The translations under genes and the position numbers were made by a program. A stretch of 64,000 nt of DNA, taken from the NCBI RefSeq assembly GCF_004138295.1, contig NZ_SCFM01000007.1, positions 124,001 to 188,000 of the forward strand, in the 5' to 3' direction. The notes under the pieces were generated by a model that saw nothing but the letters and a program-made list of their open reading frames with translations, was not told where the DNA came from and searched no databases. This document shows positions 62,585 through 64,000 of the stretch, piece after piece. Numbering within the stretch: position 1 is the stretch's first letter; each line of letters begins with the position of its first letter. The stretch comes from Ectobacillus funiculus (GTDB lineage Bacteria; Bacillota; Bacilli; Bacillales; Bacillaceae_G).

Positions 62585-62720
62585 TAAAGAAAACTCGCCG
62601 ACTGGCGAGCCCTGCTCTTGGGCGAAGACAGAGGCGTAGCCCTACTTATACTGTATTCTTAAAATTTCTCGCTACGTCGAATTGTCTCTTAGCTAAAATT
62701 TACACTTTCTTACAGTATAA
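62585..62720 (+). repeat. complete structured repeat between cshB and nfo
   Basis: CTAAAGAAAACTCGCCGACT, GGCGAGCCCTGCTCTTGGGC, GAAGACAGAGGCGTAGCCCT, ACTTATACTGTATTCTTAAA, ATTTCTCGCTACGTCGAATT, AGCTAAAATTTACACTTTCT, TACAGTATAA. The terminal stem is perfect. Confidence 0.95.
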
Positions 62721-62758
62721 AAAACGAAACAAAGGAGCACGCCCCCTTATTTCGTTTT
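62721..62758 (-). terminator. terminator at the end of cshB
   Basis: AAAACGAAA/TTTCGTTTT with an inner GG/CC; the cshB stop is inside. Next to the repeat copy. Confidence 0.65.
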
Positions 62759-64000
62759 CTTACTGTATCTCCGTTTAATTTTCTCTCGTTCTTCATTTAA
62801 TTTTTTCTTATATCCTGGCTTAACTTTAGTTGGCTTCTTGATAACCTTCTTCGCCATAACATCCATCTCATTTTCTTGCTTTTTGCGGCTTTGACGCTTT
62901 CTGCGCGGACCAAGGTCGACCCATTCACCGCTTCGTAAGTCAATATGACGGAATTCAATCTTGCGTTTCTCAAGCTTATCTAGTGCTTCTTCATCACTTG
63001 GTTCGTAAATTGTAATGGCGGTTCCAGAAAAACCAGCGCGTGCCGTACGGCCAACGCGGTGAATATAGAAATCCAGATCATCAGGCAGTTCATAGTTCAC
63101 AACATGACTAACTCCTTCGATATCAATACCACGAGCCGCTAAGTCTGTCGCAACAATATATTGGTACTCTAATTCATGCACTTGCTTCATCATTTTCCGG
63201 CGTTCACGCGGTGCCAAATCACCGTGAATGCGGCCAACCTTTAATCCGCGCTCCGCTAGCGCCTGCGCAACTTCTTCTGCATTCTTTTTCGTATTTGTAA
63301 ATATAATCGCCAAATACGGCTGATATTGCATCAGAATATCTTTCAATAGATCCTTCTTATTACGATGGCGCAGCGGTATAATCGCGTGCTCAATGTTTTG
63401 TGCGGCTGCCTGATTCGGATTGATATGTACATACTCTGGATTTTCCATATACTTTTTCAAAAACGGCTTAAGTTTTTCAGGAATCGTTGCTGAGAAAACG
63501 AGCATTTGTAATTTTTGCGGCATCCGCGCTGCAATTTTATCAACATCTTCAATAAATCCCATATCAAGCATTAAATCTGCCTCATCGACAACAATGGTCG
63601 AAGCTGTATGTACAAATAATGCCTGCTCCTCGACTAAATCGTGGATGCGTCCAGGTGTACCAACAACTATATGCGGCTGCTTTTTCAGCTTATCAATTGT
63701 ACGCTGCTTGTCCGTTCCACCAACAAAGCAACGTGCGGTGATCAGCTGTTCCTCTTGGCAGAATTTCGTAAGCTTTAGAATTTCTTGATAAATTTGCTGC
63801 GCCAATTCACGTGTCGGCGCTGTAATTACAGCCTGCACTTCTTCCTGCTGTGGTTGAACTGCCTGTAAAATTGGAAGTAAGTACGCGTGTGTTTTACCGG
63901 AACCTGTTTGTGATTGACCGATAACACTATGTCCTTTTTTCGCAATCGGAAAAATTTTACACTGAATTTCAGTTGGCTCTAAAAAGCCCAGATCCTTCAC
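62747..64000 (-). CDS. cshB: DEAD-box RNA helicase CshB, N-terminus beyond window
   Basis: 417 codons to the window edge. All core motifs from the Q-motif on: GFLEPTEIQ, QSQTGSGKTHAY, APTREL, VVDEADLMLD, SATIP, then domain 2 with IIFTNTKKNAEEVA, DLAARGIDI and HRVGRTARAG. The C-terminal tail is very basic (KRQSRKKQE, KVKPGYKKKLNEEREKIKRR), typical of CshB (YqfR), linked to mRNA decay and ribosome assembly in the cold. Only about 20 N-terminal residues are missing. nfo lies just downstream, as in B. subtilis. Confidence 0.93.
   Translation of the reverse strand: MKDLGFLEPTEIQCKIFPIAKKGHSVIGQSQTGSGKTHAYLLPILQAVQPQQEEVQAVITAPTRELAQQIYQEILKLTKFCQEEQLITARCFVGGTDKQRTIDKLKKQPHIVVGTPGRIHDLVEEQALFVHTASTIVVDEADLMLDMGFIEDVDKIAARMPQKLQMLVFSATIPEKLKPFLKKYMENPEYVHINPNQAAAQNIEHAIIPLRHRNKKDLLKDILMQYQPYLAIIFTNTKKNAEEVAQALAERGLKVGRIHGDLAPRERRKMMKQVHELEYQYIVATDLAARGIDIEGVSHVVNYELPDDLDFYIHRVGRTARAGFSGTAITIYEPSDEEALDKLEKRKIEFRHIDLRSGEWVDLGPRRKRQSRKKQENEMDVMAKKVIKKPTKVKPGYKKKLNEEREKIKRRYSKKTK

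Overview
The window comes from a low-to-moderate GC Gram-positive spore-former of the Bacillaceae. Gene content and order match the Bacillus subtilis yqg-yqf region (comG operon, yqgX, glcK-yqgQ-yqgP, yqgN, pst, pbpA-yqgE-sodA, yqgB, ispG, zur, yqfU, nfo, cshB). Some points are closer to the B. cereus group: znuC-znuB-zur in one operon, two glycan genes next to pst, and a PagR-like ArsR regulator. No phage, transposase, CRISPR array or rRNA is visible. I do not name a species.

Layout. 1-5 kb: edge of a DUF421 gene, a small membrane protein, yqzE and the whole comGA-GG competence pseudopilus operon on the minus strand. 5-8.3 kb: a COG2345 regulator, yqgY, a possible structured RNA and three small unknown genes. 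8.4-9.6 kb: a tandem array of nine 134-bp repeats. 9.6-20.9 kb: two closely related sugar ABC importers (binding protein plus two permeases, no ATPase) on either side of a YesM/YesN-type two-component system. The second importer is led by a LacI-family gene with a recognisable promoter, two operators and a cre site. 21-24.4 kb: a CapA-family protein, a small membrane protein and a MurG homologue. 24.9-33.2 kb: a methionine region made of divergent yitJ-metH and metI-metC operons, each behind its own SAM-I riboswitch and terminator. 33.6-41.4 kb: ArsR-type regulator, MidA-like methyltransferase, yqgX, yqgW, glcK-yqgQ-yqgP, yqgN, a second repeat array of six units, and rpmG. 41.5-49.8 kb: a nucleotidyltransferase/phosphomutase-like protein, a GT4 glycosyltransferase, then phoU-pstBACS behind a Pho-box promoter. 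50-64 kb: pbpA, yqgE, sodA, three tRNA genes, yqgB, a LysM protein, ispG, znuC-znuB-zur behind a promoter with a Zur-box-like palindrome, yqfU, yqfT, nfo and the 3' part of cshB.

The most unusual signal is one family of structured repeats of about 130 bp. I count about 37 copies or fragments in 64 kb: arrays of nine and six units, one tandem pair, and about 20 single or decayed copies, all at gene boundaries. A full unit has a long imperfect hairpin with arms TTATACTGTA/TACAGTATAA and AAATTTCC/GGAAATTT, a spacer, and a terminator-like hairpin CTCGCC-AATC-GGCGAG followed by TTTTCTTT. Stems are kept by compensatory changes between copies. Several copies begin at or inside the stop codon of a gene (comGG, pstS, glcK, nfo). 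I cannot assign the family to a named element. It could be a non-autonomous mobile element, a processed 3'-end or terminator module, or a repeated small RNA.
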